Counted from the stretch's first letter, positions 46,923 to 55,789 are shown. The stretch: DNA of 64,000 nt from Aldehydirespirator sp965116965 (GCA_965116965.1 OZ220743.1:930001-994000), one strand, 5' to 3'. A program made the numbers and translations. Notes: generated by a model not told the origin, from the sequence alone.

Positions 46923-49178
46923 CTAGTCATCGACAGGGTTCTCGATCACCGTGACGTCGCTGCCCCAGCACTTCACCGTGCCGTCGCCGGCGATGGCGCA
47001 GGCATGCCCGCCGCCCACCGCTACATCCACGAACTCGCCATCGGGCGGCTCATCCAAATAATATCCCCAGCAATGGACAGCGCCTGCGACATCCAGCGCG
47101 CAGGTGCCTACCGGGCCGCCCCCGAAGGCTGAGAACTCAAACTCCCCCGAGCCCACCACAGTACGGGCCTTGGTGTTGTGCACCCAGCACACCAGCGCGC
47201 CGCCGGTCTCGATGCCGCAGCCGCGGCGGGCATCCACCGAGGCCGCCTCAAGCGGCCCCAGCCACCGCGGAGCGTCATAGAGCCCGTCCTCATAGCCCCA
47301 GCACACCACGCTGTCGTCGGAGCGGACCCCGCACGGGCGGCCCCTGTGGCCCGCGGCGACAACCGAGGTGAACTCCCCCGGCGGGGGCACCAGACCCGCG
47401 ATATCGCCCCAACACACCGGCGTGGCGTCGCTGCGCACAGCGCAGGTGCTGTCACCGACCGCCGACACCTCCACGAACACCCCCGAAGGCGCGTCGCTCT
47501 GACCCCGATTGTCCGCGCCCCAACACGCCACCTCGCCGCCGGTGCGCAGCCCGCACGTGTGATCGTCGCCCGCGGAGATCTGTGCGAACACCCCGCCCGG
47601 CGTCTCGGTCTGGCCCTCCCAGCGCTCATCGCCGGCGCCGATCCCCCAACACACCGCCTCGCCGCCGACGCGCAGAGCGCACCCATGAGACGCCCCCAGC
47701 GCCACCTCGCTGAACTCTCCCCCCAACACCTCGAGACCCTGCATCCCCGGCCAGCACACCAACACCGCGTCCACCCGCACCGCGCACGTGTTCTTGACTC
47801 CCGCCGACACCTGCGTGAACGGGCCCCGCAACGGATCCAGCAAACCATCATGCACCCCCCAATACTGCGGCGACGCCGCGTGCGGGTGATCCGCAGCGAC
47901 CGGCTCGCGCACGCCGGGGCCGCGATACAGCGAGCAGTCCAGCGGCCCCTCGGGGAAAGCGTGGTCATAAGCGGAGTCGTAGTGGCAGCTGTGGTTGCCG
48001 ACGGTCCAGCCCCATCTATTCTCCACCGGGTCGACCTGGCGGGTGTCGTTGTTGCCCCAGCACACTGCCCGGCCGTCGGCGTCGATGGCGCAGGCGTGCT
48101 CGCCGCCCGCCGACAGCGCCACGAACTGCCCTTCGGGCGCGTCGGCCTGCCCGAAGTCGAAGCCCGCACCGAACGGCGCGGCCCAGCACTCGATCTGCCC
48201 TGAGGGGCGCAGCCCGCAGGCGTAGTCGGCGCCCGGGTCGCGTCTGTCGGACCCGCCCGCGGCTGCCGACACCTCGACGAAGGCGCCCCCGGGCGCGTCG
48301 GGCATCCGCCGCCGGGTGCGCGGTGGACCGCCCCAGCACACCAGCGCCCCGTCGGCGCCGACCGCGCAAGTGGGCGACCCCGCATACACGACCCTGAAGT
48401 CGCCCTCGGGCACATCGAGCTGCCCGAGGCTGTCGTCGCCCCAACACGCCAAGGACCCGCCGACACGCACGCCACAAGAATTCGCGCCGCCCGCAGACAC
48501 CTGAACGAACTCGCCGCCCGGCGGCGAGGCCTGCCCGAAGGTGTCGTGACCCCAGCACCGCACAGAGCCGTCCGCGCCCAGCGCGCAGCCATGAGGACCG
48601 CCGGAGCCCCTGATGCCATCGGACACAGACACCTGAACGAACGACCCCCCAGAAGGCAGATCCACCAACCAGGTGCCCCAACACTGCAAAGCCCCGTCGG
48701 CTCGCACCCCGCAGGTGCTGTACTCCGTCGCCGACAAATCCACGAACATCCCCTCAGGCGGCGTCGCCCGCCCCTCTCCCCTACGGAACTCATGCACATA
48801 ACCGCCTGAACCTGAGCCGCCGGGCTCCGCATCGCCCGAGGAGCCCCCAGAGCCGGCGACTGGCTCCGCATCGCCCGAGGAGCCCGAGGAGCCCCCAGAG
48901 CCGGCGACTGGCTCCGCATCGCCCGAGGAGCCCGAGGAGCCCCCAGAGCCGGCGCCAGGCTCCGCATCGCCCGAGGAGCCCGAGGAGCCCCCAGAGCCGG
49001 CGCCAGGCTCGGCATCGCCCGAGGAGCCCCCAGAACCGGCGACTGGCTCGGCATCGCCCGAGGAGCCCCCAGAGCCGGCGCAGGCCGCCGCAGCCAGCGC
49101 AGCCACCGCGGCCACTGCGGCCAGACGCCGCCTGAGAAGGACAGCCCCACCCGCACGCGCCGACCCCCGGCGCGGCAT
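46923..49178 (-). CDS. RCC1-repeat lipoprotein with acidic Gly/Ser linker
   Basis: 751 aa if started at ATG 49178 (MPRRGSARAGG...), preferred over 49277 because it gives a normal lipoprotein signal: RRR, a hydrophobic stretch and a lipobox LAAAAC at about 29-34. The mature N-terminus is a 90-residue linker of GSGGSSGDAEPVA-type repeats. About 13-14 RCC1-type units (FVQVSAG...CGVR..G.LACWGDD) follow. It ends CAIAGDGTVKCWGSDVTVIENPVDD. It is probably a surface-displayed beta-propeller binding protein, with no catalytic domain. Confidence 0.88.
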   Translation of the reverse strand: MPRRGSARAGGAVLLRRRLAAVAAVAALAAAACAGSGGSSGDAEPVAGSGGSSGDAEPGAGSGGSSGSSGDAEPGAGSGGSSGSSGDAEPVAGSGGSSGSSGDAEPVAGSGGSSGDAEPGGSGSGGYVHEFRRGEGRATPPEGMFVDLSATEYSTCGVRADGALQCWGTWLVDLPSGGSFVQVSVSDGIRGSGGPHGCALGADGSVRCWGHDTFGQASPPGGEFVQVSAGGANSCGVRVGGSLACWGDDSLGQLDVPEGDFRVVYAGSPTCAVGADGALVCWGGPPRTRRRMPDAPGGAFVEVSAAAGGSDRRDPGADYACGLRPSGQIECWAAPFGAGFDFGQADAPEGQFVALSAGGEHACAIDADGRAVCWGNNDTRQVDPVENRWGWTVGNHSCHYDSAYDHAFPEGPLDCSLYRGPGVREPVAADHPHAASPQYWGVHDGLLDPLRGPFTQVSAGVKNTCAVRVDAVLVCWPGMQGLEVLGGEFSEVALGASHGCALRVGGEAVCWGIGAGDERWEGQTETPGGVFAQISAGDDHTCGLRTGGEVACWGADNRGQSDAPSGVFVEVSAVGDSTCAVRSDATPVCWGDIAGLVPPPGEFTSVVAAGHRGRPCGVRSDDSVVCWGYEDGLYDAPRWLGPLEAASVDARRGCGIETGGALVCWVHNTKARTVVGSGEFEFSAFGGGPVGTCALDVAGAVHCWGYYLDEPPDGEFVDVAVGGGHACAIAGDGTVKCWGSDVTVIENPVDD
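48816..49080 (-). repeat. Imperfect tandem repeats encoding the Gly/Ser/Glu linker
   Basis: Units of 36-48 bp, for example GCCCGAGGAGCCCGAGGAGC with CCCCAGAGCCGGCG..TGGCTCCGCATC, repeated six or more times. Unit length is a multiple of three, so copy-number change would alter linker length without a frameshift. Confidence 0.8.
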
Positions 49179-49366
49179 GCGCCTCTTCGGGCGTGTTGTT
49201 CGCGGCCGTCCGGGAGACTGCCTCGGGGCCGTCGCCATTGCTACGAACAGTACTATCGCTTCAGACAATGCGCCCAATGCCTATGGTAACGGGCGCTGGA
49301 GTTCCCCGTCGTCGTCCGCGGGCAAGCCCGATGGAGAAGACCTACAAGCGGATTCCCTTCAGGCGC

Positions 49367-50194
49367 TCAGGCGGCGTGGAGGTCGTAGGTGGCGATGGTG
49401 CAGCCCACGGCGAAGATCGGGACCGGCTGGTAGCAGTGCACGGTTCCGGGGGCCCCTGAAGCCGCTGCGCTGACGGCGATGAAGGTTCGGATCTCGAAGG
49501 CGCCCTGGCCGGCCTCGGTGTAGACCGACCGGTCGTCGTAGTCGAGCAGCGCATCGCGGTCGTTGCGGCGCCAGCGATCCAGGAAGTCCCGGTCCCAGGC
49601 CTCGTTGATCTTCCCCGAGTCGGGAGTCGCCGGCCAGTGGGAGATCCCGCCGGTCCCGACGACCGCCACACGCTCGGGCACGAGATCGGCGGCCCTCCGG
49701 ATGGACTCACCGAACGCCCACACCCGCTCGTAGGGGGCGAGCGGAGGGCCCTGGCAGTTGATGTTGACCGGAACCACGGGCAGGTCGTATTGCGGGGTCA
49801 GGAAGTGCAGCGGCACCGCGATCCCGTGATCGAGCCTCCATTCCTCGGCGTAGGCGACGTCGGAGGTCCGCATGATCTCGGTGATCAGACGCTGGGACAG
49901 GTCTCGATCTCCCGGCACCACGAACCTCTCGATCCCCAGCCAACCCGGATCCTCGATGGGCCCCTCGTAGTAGTCGGCCATCCCGATGGCGAAGCTCGGC
50001 ATGTTGTTCATGAAGAAGTTGCCGAAGTGCTCGGCGGCCACCACCATCAAGGCGTCGGGCCGTGCGTCGGCCAGGGCCGCGGCCATCTTTCCGTAGGCGG
50101 AGTAGACCTTGTCCCTCACATGCGGACCGGCCTGGTCGGCCCGTCCGACGATGCCTGGAGCGTGGCTGCAGACGCCGGCGAACACGAGGGGCAC
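49367..50194 (-). CDS. LigB-family extradiol ring-cleavage dioxygenase
   Basis: 275 aa from GTG 50194. LigB-type fold: GVCSHAPG (first metal His), VVAAEHFGNFFMNNMPSFAIG (second conserved His), DHGIAVPLHFL, VPVNINCQGPPL, and VVGTGGISHWPATPD. Members use Fe(II) to open catechol-type rings at the meta position. It is transcribed divergently from a phytanoyl-CoA dioxygenase-like gene 28 bp away. A matching LigA-type small subunit is encoded at 34736-35122, across the RCC1 island. The substrate is unknown. Confidence 0.85.
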   Translation of the reverse strand: MPLVFAGVCSHAPGIVGRADQAGPHVRDKVYSAYGKMAAALADARPDALMVVAAEHFGNFFMNNMPSFAIGMADYYEGPIEDPGWLGIERFVVPGDRDLSQRLITEIMRTSDVAYAEEWRLDHGIAVPLHFLTPQYDLPVVPVNINCQGPPLAPYERVWAFGESIRRAADLVPERVAVVGTGGISHWPATPDSGKINEAWDRDFLDRWRRNDRDALLDYDDRSVYTEAGQGAFEIRTFIAVSAAASGAPGTVHCYQPVPIFAVGCTIATYDLHAA

Positions 50195-50222
50195 GCCCGC
50201 AGCGTAGGCGGTTGACCCTAAA

Positions 50223-51053
50223 TTGTCAGCAGTGATATCTGCCGAAGTGAAGGCTGCTTTCGACCGCGACGGCGTGGTCAGGATCCCGGGCGCAGTGGAC
50301 GGCGGGTGGGTGGCCCGGATCCTGGAGGACGCCCAGACGCAGCTCGATGATCCGGGGCCGTGGGTCACCGACACCAACCCGGGCGCAGCGCAGGACCGTC
50401 TGTTCACCACCCGGTACCGCTGGCAGCACGCGCCGGTGATCCGCGACTTCGTGTTCTCATCGCCAATCGCAGCGATGGCCGCGTCGCTCACCGGCTCCGA
50501 GAGGATGCGCTTCTACTTCGACCACCTGCTGGTCAAGGAACCCCTCACCCCGGCGCCCACGCCGTGGCACCAGGACATCGGATACTGGCCCTTCCTCGGC
50601 AAGCAGATCGTGTCGGCGTGGGTCGCGGCCACCAGCAGCCGGGTGAGCCACAGCTCGCTCGAGTTCGTGAGAGGCTCGCACCGCTGGGACGCCTACTACG
50701 CCCCGACGTCCTTCGACGGCCAGGGCGGCTGGACCGAGGACTTCGAGGGCGAGCCCATGCCGGACATCGAGGCGGCCCGCGCCCGCTCCGACTGCCCCTA
50801 CGAGATCGTCGGGTTCGACGTCGAGCCCGGCGACGCCATCTTCTTCTCGGCCTGGATCATCCATGGCTCGCCGGCCAACGAGAGCCGCGAACGCCGGGTC
50901 GCGCTGTCCACCCGGTGGCTGGGCGACGACGCCACCTGGTACCCGCATCCGGGCTGTGATCCCACCGTCACCCCCCACGACACCACCGCAGTGCCGGGCG
51001 CGTACCCCGCCGACGACGCGAGGTTCCCGCTCGTGTACGAGCAGCGGACCTAG
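50223..51053 (+). CDS. Phytanoyl-CoA dioxygenase (PhyH)-family protein
   Basis: 276 aa if started at TTG 50223; GTG 50232 is an alternative. The Fe(II)/2-oxoglutarate-dependent fold is supported by the facial triad HQD in TPWHQDIGYW, the distal His in WIIHGSPANES and the 2OG-binding Arg in RRVALSTRW. Family members hydroxylate diverse small molecules. It pairs head-to-head with the LigB-type dioxygenase, which suggests joint catabolism of an aromatic or branched compound. A MITE-like element starts at its stop codon. Confidence 0.85.
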   Translation: MSAVISAEVKAAFDRDGVVRIPGAVDGGWVARILEDAQTQLDDPGPWVTDTNPGAAQDRLFTTRYRWQHAPVIRDFVFSSPIAAMAASLTGSERMRFYFDHLLVKEPLTPAPTPWHQDIGYWPFLGKQIVSAWVAATSSRVSHSSLEFVRGSHRWDAYYAPTSFDGQGGWTEDFEGEPMPDIEAARARSDCPYEIVGFDVEPGDAIFFSAWIIHGSPANESRERRVALSTRWLGDDATWYPHPGCDPTVTPHDTTAVPGAYPADDARFPLVYEQRT

Positions 51054-51150
51054 TGCTGTGTCGTCGAAATGGCTAGGGCAGCGCAGCAGGACCGAGACCC
51101 TGCTTGGGAGCGCTCCGGACACCCCGATTATTTCAGCGACGGACCACTAG
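51050..51150. mobile_element. 101-bp MITE-like element, copy C
   Basis: Third copy; differs from copy A at two positions (GACACCCC and GATTATTTC). The left CTAG contains the stop codon of the PhyH gene. It lies between convergent genes, 12 bp from the antiporter stop. Confidence 0.75.
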
Positions 51151-51162
51151 CAACTCGGCCCC

Positions 51163-52818
51163 TTACGGCTCCTCGGTCTCCATCTGCTGTAGCTCGGCTT
51201 CGATCTCGTTCATTAGCACCACCAGGTGGATCACGTCTGCACTGGTGACCGAGCCCAGGAAGCGTCCCGACTCCGGGTCCGTCACCGGGATCACCGTCTG
51301 GGAGGCGTTGGTCATCCTCTCCAGCGCATCGTGGATCGGCTCGTCGGGCCCGGCGTCCAGTGTGCTGGCCCGCATCACCTTCCCGAGGGTGGAGGTCGCT
51401 TCGGAGCCTCGGCGCATCGAGTGCAGCCCGCTCGTCGAGACGATCCCCGACACCCTGCCCTCGTCCACTACCAGGTAGTCGTGCTGGTTCGGGACGGTCC
51501 AAGCGTCGACGAACTCCGCCACCGAGGTGCGGGATCCCGGATACTCGCGGGTGGCGTCCAGCACGGTGCTTACCTTGACGCCCTCCAGCGCATAGCGGGC
51601 GAACGACGGCGTCACTGTGTCGGGGAGCGAGGGATGGTCCGACACCACCGCCCGCTTGACCGCGAAGTTCAGGATGGCCGGCATGAACAGGATGTATCCG
51701 AACATCGTCAGCACCAGCAGCGAGAAGATCTCCTTGGGGATGACGTCGAGCTCGAGCAGCACGAGCAGGAAGGCGATCTCGGCCACGCCCTTGGACATCA
51801 GGCCGGTCGCCAGCGCGAACGGAGCGTCGATCCGGGTGACATAGGTGCCGATGAAGGCCCCGGCGAACTTGCCCGCGAGCGGCACCAGCACCAGGGCTGC
51901 CGCAGTCGCAGGGGCCAGATCCATGAAGGAGAGGTCGAAGTGGAGGCCGGCCGAGGCGAAGAACAGAGGGACGAAGAAGCCCTCGGAGGCGCTCCGCATG
52001 CCCGGCATGATGTCGTCGCGCACGCCCTGCGACAGCCCGGACAGGGCCGCGCCGAACAGCAGTGCCCCGATGGTGCCGTGCAGCCCCATGTTCTCGGCGC
52101 CCACGACGACCAGGAACAGGCCTCCGAGCAGCAGGCCGAAGGACAGCTCCGGCACGTTGAAGATGCGTTGCAGGTAGACGATGGCGACCGGCAGGACCTT
52201 CGCCGACAGCAGCCATGCCACCACGACGAAGGCGACGATCTTGCCCAGCAGCGCCAGCACCGCGACCGCGTTCAGGTCTTGCCCGTGCTCCCCGATGGTG
52301 AATCCCACCACCAGCAGCGAAGCGATCTCCGCGATGATCACGATGGTGAAGATCTTCAGCCCTATGGGCTGTTTGAGCGTCCCGGCGTCCGACAGCACCT
52401 TGGCCGCAAGGCCGAGGCTCGACAGCGACAGGATCCCGGCCAACGCCAGGGCCTCGTCGAATGCGAGCCCGAGCCCCAGGTCGACCCCGAAGATGTCCGA
52501 TGTGACGACGAGGGCGGCCACCAGCGAGATGAGCACCGAGATGATGGCCGCCGCGAAGTACCGCCCCCGCATCGTGGCCACGAAGCCCGGAACATCGATC
52601 TCGTCCAGTCCCACGAGGAAGAAGAGCACGAATATGCCGATCTCCAAGAACAGGTTCAGGTCGTGGTTCGGCTCGACGATCCCGGTGGCCGGACCGAGCA
52701 GCACCCCCGTCAGCGTGAAGGCGATGATCGAGCTCAGGCCGAAACGGCTGAGCGCGCCCTCCAGCAACTTGGCCACCACGATGAGCAGCCCGATCGGAAG
52801 GAATACGTCCAGCAGCAC
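51163..52818 (-). CDS. CPA2 (Kef/NapA-type) cation:proton antiporter with CBS pair
   Basis: 551 aa. About 12-13 helices in the first ~385 residues, with the CPA2 core LTGVLLGPATGIVEPNHDLNLFLEIGIFVLFFLVGLDEID and a GLMSKGVAEIAFLLVLLELDVI segment near the conserved acidic residue. The C-terminal ~150 residues hold two CBS motifs (TVLDATREYPGSRTSVAEF...; VMRASTLDAGPDEPIHDALERM...VIPVTDPESGRFLGSVTSADV) that may sense adenine nucleotides or ionic strength. Exchanges K+ or Na+ for H+. It is monocistronic. Confidence 0.87.
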   Translation of the reverse strand: MLLDVFLPIGLLIVVAKLLEGALSRFGLSSIIAFTLTGVLLGPATGIVEPNHDLNLFLEIGIFVLFFLVGLDEIDVPGFVATMRGRYFAAAIISVLISLVAALVVTSDIFGVDLGLGLAFDEALALAGILSLSSLGLAAKVLSDAGTLKQPIGLKIFTIVIIAEIASLLVVGFTIGEHGQDLNAVAVLALLGKIVAFVVVAWLLSAKVLPVAIVYLQRIFNVPELSFGLLLGGLFLVVVGAENMGLHGTIGALLFGAALSGLSQGVRDDIMPGMRSASEGFFVPLFFASAGLHFDLSFMDLAPATAAALVLVPLAGKFAGAFIGTYVTRIDAPFALATGLMSKGVAEIAFLLVLLELDVIPKEIFSLLVLTMFGYILFMPAILNFAVKRAVVSDHPSLPDTVTPSFARYALEGVKVSTVLDATREYPGSRTSVAEFVDAWTVPNQHDYLVVDEGRVSGIVSTSGLHSMRRGSEATSTLGKVMRASTLDAGPDEPIHDALERMTNASQTVIPVTDPESGRFLGSVTSADVIHLVVLMNEIEAELQQMETEEP

Positions 52819-53044
52819 TCGGTCTTCCTCCGTAGCCGGTGTCGAGAGAGCGCGACGAGAGTACTTCGTTGAGCCTCACCGGGCCGGGTCGGTGATCTGG
52901 CGGGCACGTCGTCGCGACCGGTGCCGCACGGGAAACTTGTCACGGCGCGGTAGGCGCGCGCCGCGCGCAGGGGTTACTATGTCGCCCAGTCAGCGGCCAC
53001 GGCTAGCCGACGGTTAGATCGCGACACCGAGGAGATGCGGACCA

Positions 53045-53383
53045 TTGAATATCAGCACTGACAGGCAGGGGGGAGCGTTGATTGCGATGGCTGAGGGCCG
53101 CGTCGACGGTGCCAACGCCCTCGAGTTCCATGAAGCACTGGAAGCCGCCATCAGCCCGGACGACACCGGGATGGTGCTGGACTTCGAAGGCATTTCCTAC
53201 ATCAGCAGCGCCGGTCTGCGCGTAGTTCTGCTCGTTGCCAAGACACTCCAGAAGCAGAACGCCAAGATGGCCGTCTGCTCGCTGTCCGATTCGATTCGAG
53301 AGATCTTCGAGATCAGCGGGTTCGACAAGATCATCCCGGTCCACGGCTCGCGCGCCGATGCGCTCGCCGGGGTCGGAGGCTGA
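53045..53383 (+). CDS. STAS-domain anti-sigma factor antagonist
   Basis: 112 aa from TTG 53045, with GAGGAGA at 53030-53036. A full SpoIIAA/RsbV-type STAS domain: MAEGRVDGANALEFHEALEAA, GMVLDFEGISYISSAGLRVVL (phospho-acceptor Ser in ISSAG) and KMAVCSLSDSIREIFEISGFDKIIPV. In the partner-switching pathway a kinase phosphorylates this Ser and dephosphorylated protein sequesters the anti-sigma factor. No kinase or sigma gene lies adjacent. The ~225 bp upstream have no gene. Confidence 0.86.
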   Translation: MNISTDRQGGALIAMAEGRVDGANALEFHEALEAAISPDDTGMVLDFEGISYISSAGLRVVLLVAKTLQKQNAKMAVCSLSDSIREIFEISGFDKIIPVHGSRADALAGVGG

Positions 53384-53465
53384 TCGGACCTCGCGTCTCC
53401 TGCTAGGCCCTGGAGATCCTTCTAGGCCCCTCGGCTTTCTCCGCGCGCCCGCCGCTCGGTGTTGT

Positions 53466-53560
53466 CCGCTCTTGTTCGCTGCGCTCACGGGCCGCTCGGG
53501 CCACGGCCTCGCATAGCACCTCGCGCGCGGCTCGCATAGGGCCCACCCCGCTCGGCCTCT
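53466..53560 (+). repeat. R46 dispersed repeat, copy 7
   Basis: CCGCTCTTGTTCGCTGCGCT...ACGGGCCGCTCGGGCCACGG...CTCGC at its start and CCGCTCGGCCTCT (to 53560) at its end, ~95 bp. It fills most of the gap between the STAS gene and the next membrane-protein gene. Confidence 0.85.
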
Positions 53561-53578
53561 GAGCGGTACGTTCTCGCT

Positions 53579-54034
53579 ATGGCTGGCGGGCGCGACCGGC
53601 CGCCACTGACGGTGGCCTGGGACGAGGCGCGGGAGGTGCTGGTCGTGGTGTTGCTGGCCACCGCTCTGCTGCACGTGGTCGCGCCCATGGTCCGGTACGC
53701 CGGGATCGATCGTCGCTATCCGTGGTGGGACGACCTCCACAGCGCGCTCACCAACGTCAACGCCCTGACCGGCCTCCTGCTGGTGGGCGCGGCCGTCGCG
53801 GTGTGCACCACTCCAGCCTCCGACATGGTCCCCCGGCTGCGGCAGTCGGTCTACTGGGCGTCGGTTGCAGTGGCCCTCCTCGGTGTGCTCGCGATCGTCA
53901 ATGTCCTGTCGGTGCCGTCTGCCGGCGACGCAACCGCGATGCGGCTGGCGGTCGTGGCCTGGCGCCCAGGACCGGCCGTCCTGCTGTCGGGTTGCGCGGC
54001 CTGGACGGCTCGCCGGGCAGTGCTCCTCGGCTAG
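53579..54034 (+). CDS. Four-helix membrane protein, unknown
   Basis: 151 aa from ATG 53579. Hydrophobic segments at about 18-36, 63-82, 94-112 and 128-145, with a hydrophilic loop YAGIDRRYPWWDDLH containing a WWD motif. No family is recognised. The stop TAG is immediately followed by the AGGGGCCGAGCGG end of an inverted R46 copy, then nuoA of the second complex I, so it could be the first gene of that transcript. Confidence 0.65.
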   Translation: MAGGRDRPPLTVAWDEAREVLVVVLLATALLHVVAPMVRYAGIDRRYPWWDDLHSALTNVNALTGLLLVGAAVAVCTTPASDMVPRLRQSVYWASVAVALLGVLAIVNVLSVPSAGDATAMRLAVVAWRPGPAVLLSGCAAWTARRAVLLG

Positions 54035-54132
54035 GGGCCGAGCGGGAGGTCGCGGCTATTCGGTCCAGCAGCAGCGTCGACAGCGAGGCCGTGGCCCGAG
54101 CGGCCCGCGAGCGCAGCGGACAAGAGCGGGCG
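54032..54132 (-). repeat. R46 dispersed repeat, copy 8
   Basis: Starts at the stop codon of the preceding gene (TAG-GGGCCGAGCGGG) and ends GACAAGAGCGGG; inverted relative to copy 7, which flanks the same gene on the other side. The pair of inverted copies brackets the 151-aa membrane-protein gene. Confidence 0.85.
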
Positions 54133-54173
54133 ACAACGCGTCGCGGGCTGCCGCGACGGTAGGCTTCCGGCCC

Positions 54174-54539
54174 GTGTCGGAGTTCCTGCGCACCTATCTG
54201 ACCGTCGGCATATTCGGGGCTCTCGGCGCCGTCATCGTGGCCGCGCTTCTGGGTGCGGGCCGCATCCTGCGACCGTCCCGTCCCACCCCGGCAAAGGTCG
54301 AGAACTACGAGTCCGGCGTCGACCCCATCGGGGACATGTGGTCGCAGGCCAACATCCGCTACTACGTCTTCGCCCTGCTGTTCGTGCTGTTCGACGTGGA
54401 GGCCGTCTTCATCTTCCCGTGGGCCGCCCGCCTGGAGGCCTACGCGCTGTTCGGCCTGGTCGAGATGGCCATCTTCATCTTCATCCTGCTCCTCGGCCTG
54501 CTCTATGCCTGGCGCAAGAGGATGCTGCGATGGGTGTGA
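54174..54539 (+). CDS. nuoA: NADH-quinone oxidoreductase subunit A (second complex I)
   Basis: 121 aa from GTG 54174, three helices. Core motif VENYESGVDPIGDMW (the Cys of the usual ECG motif is Ser here) and RYYVFALLFVLFDVEAVFIFPWA. It lacks the long tail of the first copy and is a normal family length. It opens the second, E/F/G-less operon. Confidence 0.94.
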   Translation: MSEFLRTYLTVGIFGALGAVIVAALLGAGRILRPSRPTPAKVENYESGVDPIGDMWSQANIRYYVFALLFVLFDVEAVFIFPWAARLEAYALFGLVEMAIFIFILLLGLLYAWRKRMLRWV

Positions 54540-54613
54540 CCGCGGAGAGCCTGGCCGACGCTGCGATGGGTGTGACCGCGCGAAGTCTCGTGGGGGACGA
54601 CCGATGGGTCTAG
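54530..54613 (+). CDS. Junction mini-ORF between nuoA and nuoB (27 aa)
   Basis: It overlaps nuoA by 10 bp and nuoB by 10 bp, with the same arrangement at both ends: each upstream frame ends R-W-V-stop inside CGATGGGT, and the next starts ATGGGT. A 21-bp internal repeat GCTGCGATGGGTGTGACCGC(G) occurs at 54523 and 54561. It looks like a tandem duplication of the overlap, not an independent gene. Confidence 0.4.
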   Translation: MGVTAESLADAAMGVTARSLVGDDRWV

Positions 54614-55104
54614 TCGAGTCGGGAAGGGTCCCCAAGCCCCTGTCGACGCTGCTCAACATGAGCCGCAAGTACTCGCTGTGGGTGTACCAGTGGGGCCTGG
54701 CCTGCTGCGCCATCGAGATGGGGGCGGCTTTCGGCTCGCCCCGCTACGACGTCATGCGCCTCGGCGTGATCCCCCTGCCGGCCAGCCCCCGGCAGGCCGA
54801 CCTGGTGGTGATCTCGGGCACCGTCACCGACAAGATGGCGCCGTCGGTGCGCCGCCTGTACGAGCAGATGCCCGACCCCAAGTACGTGATCTCCATGGGG
54901 TCGTGCGCCAACTGCGGGGGTCCCTACTGGGACAGCTATTCGGTCACCAAGGGTGTCGATCAGATCATCCCGGTCGACGTGTACGTGCCCGGCTGCCCGC
55001 CCCGACCCGAGGCCCTGCTCGAGGGGATCGTCATGCTCCAGGAGCGCATCCAGAACGAGGACATGGTCGAGCGCTGGCGAGGTGAGCCGATTGTCGTCGA
55101 CTGA
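54604..55104 (+). CDS. nuoB: NADH-quinone oxidoreductase subunit B (second complex I)
   Basis: 166 aa, carrying the N2 cluster ligands: tandem Cys in ACCAIEMGA, GSCANCGG (with an extra Cys) and PGCPPRPE. PASPRQADLVVISGTVT is intact. It is diverged from the first nuoB but clearly homologous. nuoC overlaps its 3' end by 23 bp. Confidence 0.96.
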   Translation: MGLVESGRVPKPLSTLLNMSRKYSLWVYQWGLACCAIEMGAAFGSPRYDVMRLGVIPLPASPRQADLVVISGTVTDKMAPSVRRLYEQMPDPKYVISMGSCANCGGPYWDSYSVTKGVDQIIPVDVYVPGCPPRPEALLEGIVMLQERIQNEDMVERWRGEPIVVD

Positions 55105-55789
55105 CATCGCGGCCCCCTCCACCGAAGCGCCCGACGCCCCGGACTCCTCCGACATGGCTGCCGACGCGGAGGCTGGCGCCCTTCTGGAGCGCGCCCGCAA
55201 TGCGCTGGGCGACGCGCTGGTCGGGTCGCACACCTACGCCGGAGAGCTGTGGCTGCGGGTGGAGAGCGAGTCATGGGCGGATCTCGCGGCCTGGTTGCGC
55301 GACGAGGAGGGCTTCGGCTTCTTCAGTTTCCTGTCGGCCATCGACTGGATGCCGTCGCCGTTCGGCCGCGACATGGACAGCGCCGTCGACAACGCGCTCG
55401 ACCCGCCCGAGCCGAAGGAGACTCCACCGACCGAGACCGGCGTCTCCGGCGGCGACACCCGCTTCCAGCTTCTGGCCCGGGTCAGCGACGTGGCCACGGG
55501 CCGCTCGGTGATCGCCAAGGCGGACCTGCCCACCGACGGTCTGCGGGCCCCCAGCTGGGTGTCCGTCTACCCGGGCGCCGACTGGCACGAGCGCGAGGCC
55601 TGGGAGATGTTCGGGATCGACTTCGACGGTCATCCCGGATTGCGCCACATCTATCTCCCCGGCGAATTCGAGGGCCATCCGCTGCGCAAGGACTACCCGC
55701 TGCTGGCCCGCCGGGTGAAGCCCTGGCCCGGCCTCGTCGACGTAGAGCTGATGCCCGAGGCAGACGACGACAAGGACGGCACGTCGTGA
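55082..55789 (+). CDS. nuoC: NADH-quinone oxidoreductase subunit C (second complex I)
   Basis: 235 aa from GTG 55082, the first start after the nuoB core; TTG 55091 is possible. Motifs: FFSFLSAIDWMPSPFG, then HEREAWEMFGIDFDGHPGLRHIYLPGEFEGHPLRKDYPL. A Pro/Glu/Thr-rich insert of ~30 residues interrupts the N-terminal domain. A 62-codon ORF with coupled ends separates it from nuoD. Confidence 0.93.
   Translation: MSRLSSTDIAAPSTEAPDAPDSSDMAADAEAGALLERARNALGDALVGSHTYAGELWLRVESESWADLAAWLRDEEGFGFFSFLSAIDWMPSPFGRDMDSAVDNALDPPEPKETPPTETGVSGGDTRFQLLARVSDVATGRSVIAKADLPTDGLRAPSWVSVYPGADWHEREAWEMFGIDFDGHPGLRHIYLPGEFEGHPLRKDYPLLARRVKPWPGLVDVELMPEADDDKDGTS

Noticed and set aside
52936..52980. Promoter upstream of the STAS gene (TTGTCA and TACTAT)
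   Set aside because: The two boxes are 32 bp apart, far outside normal spacing.
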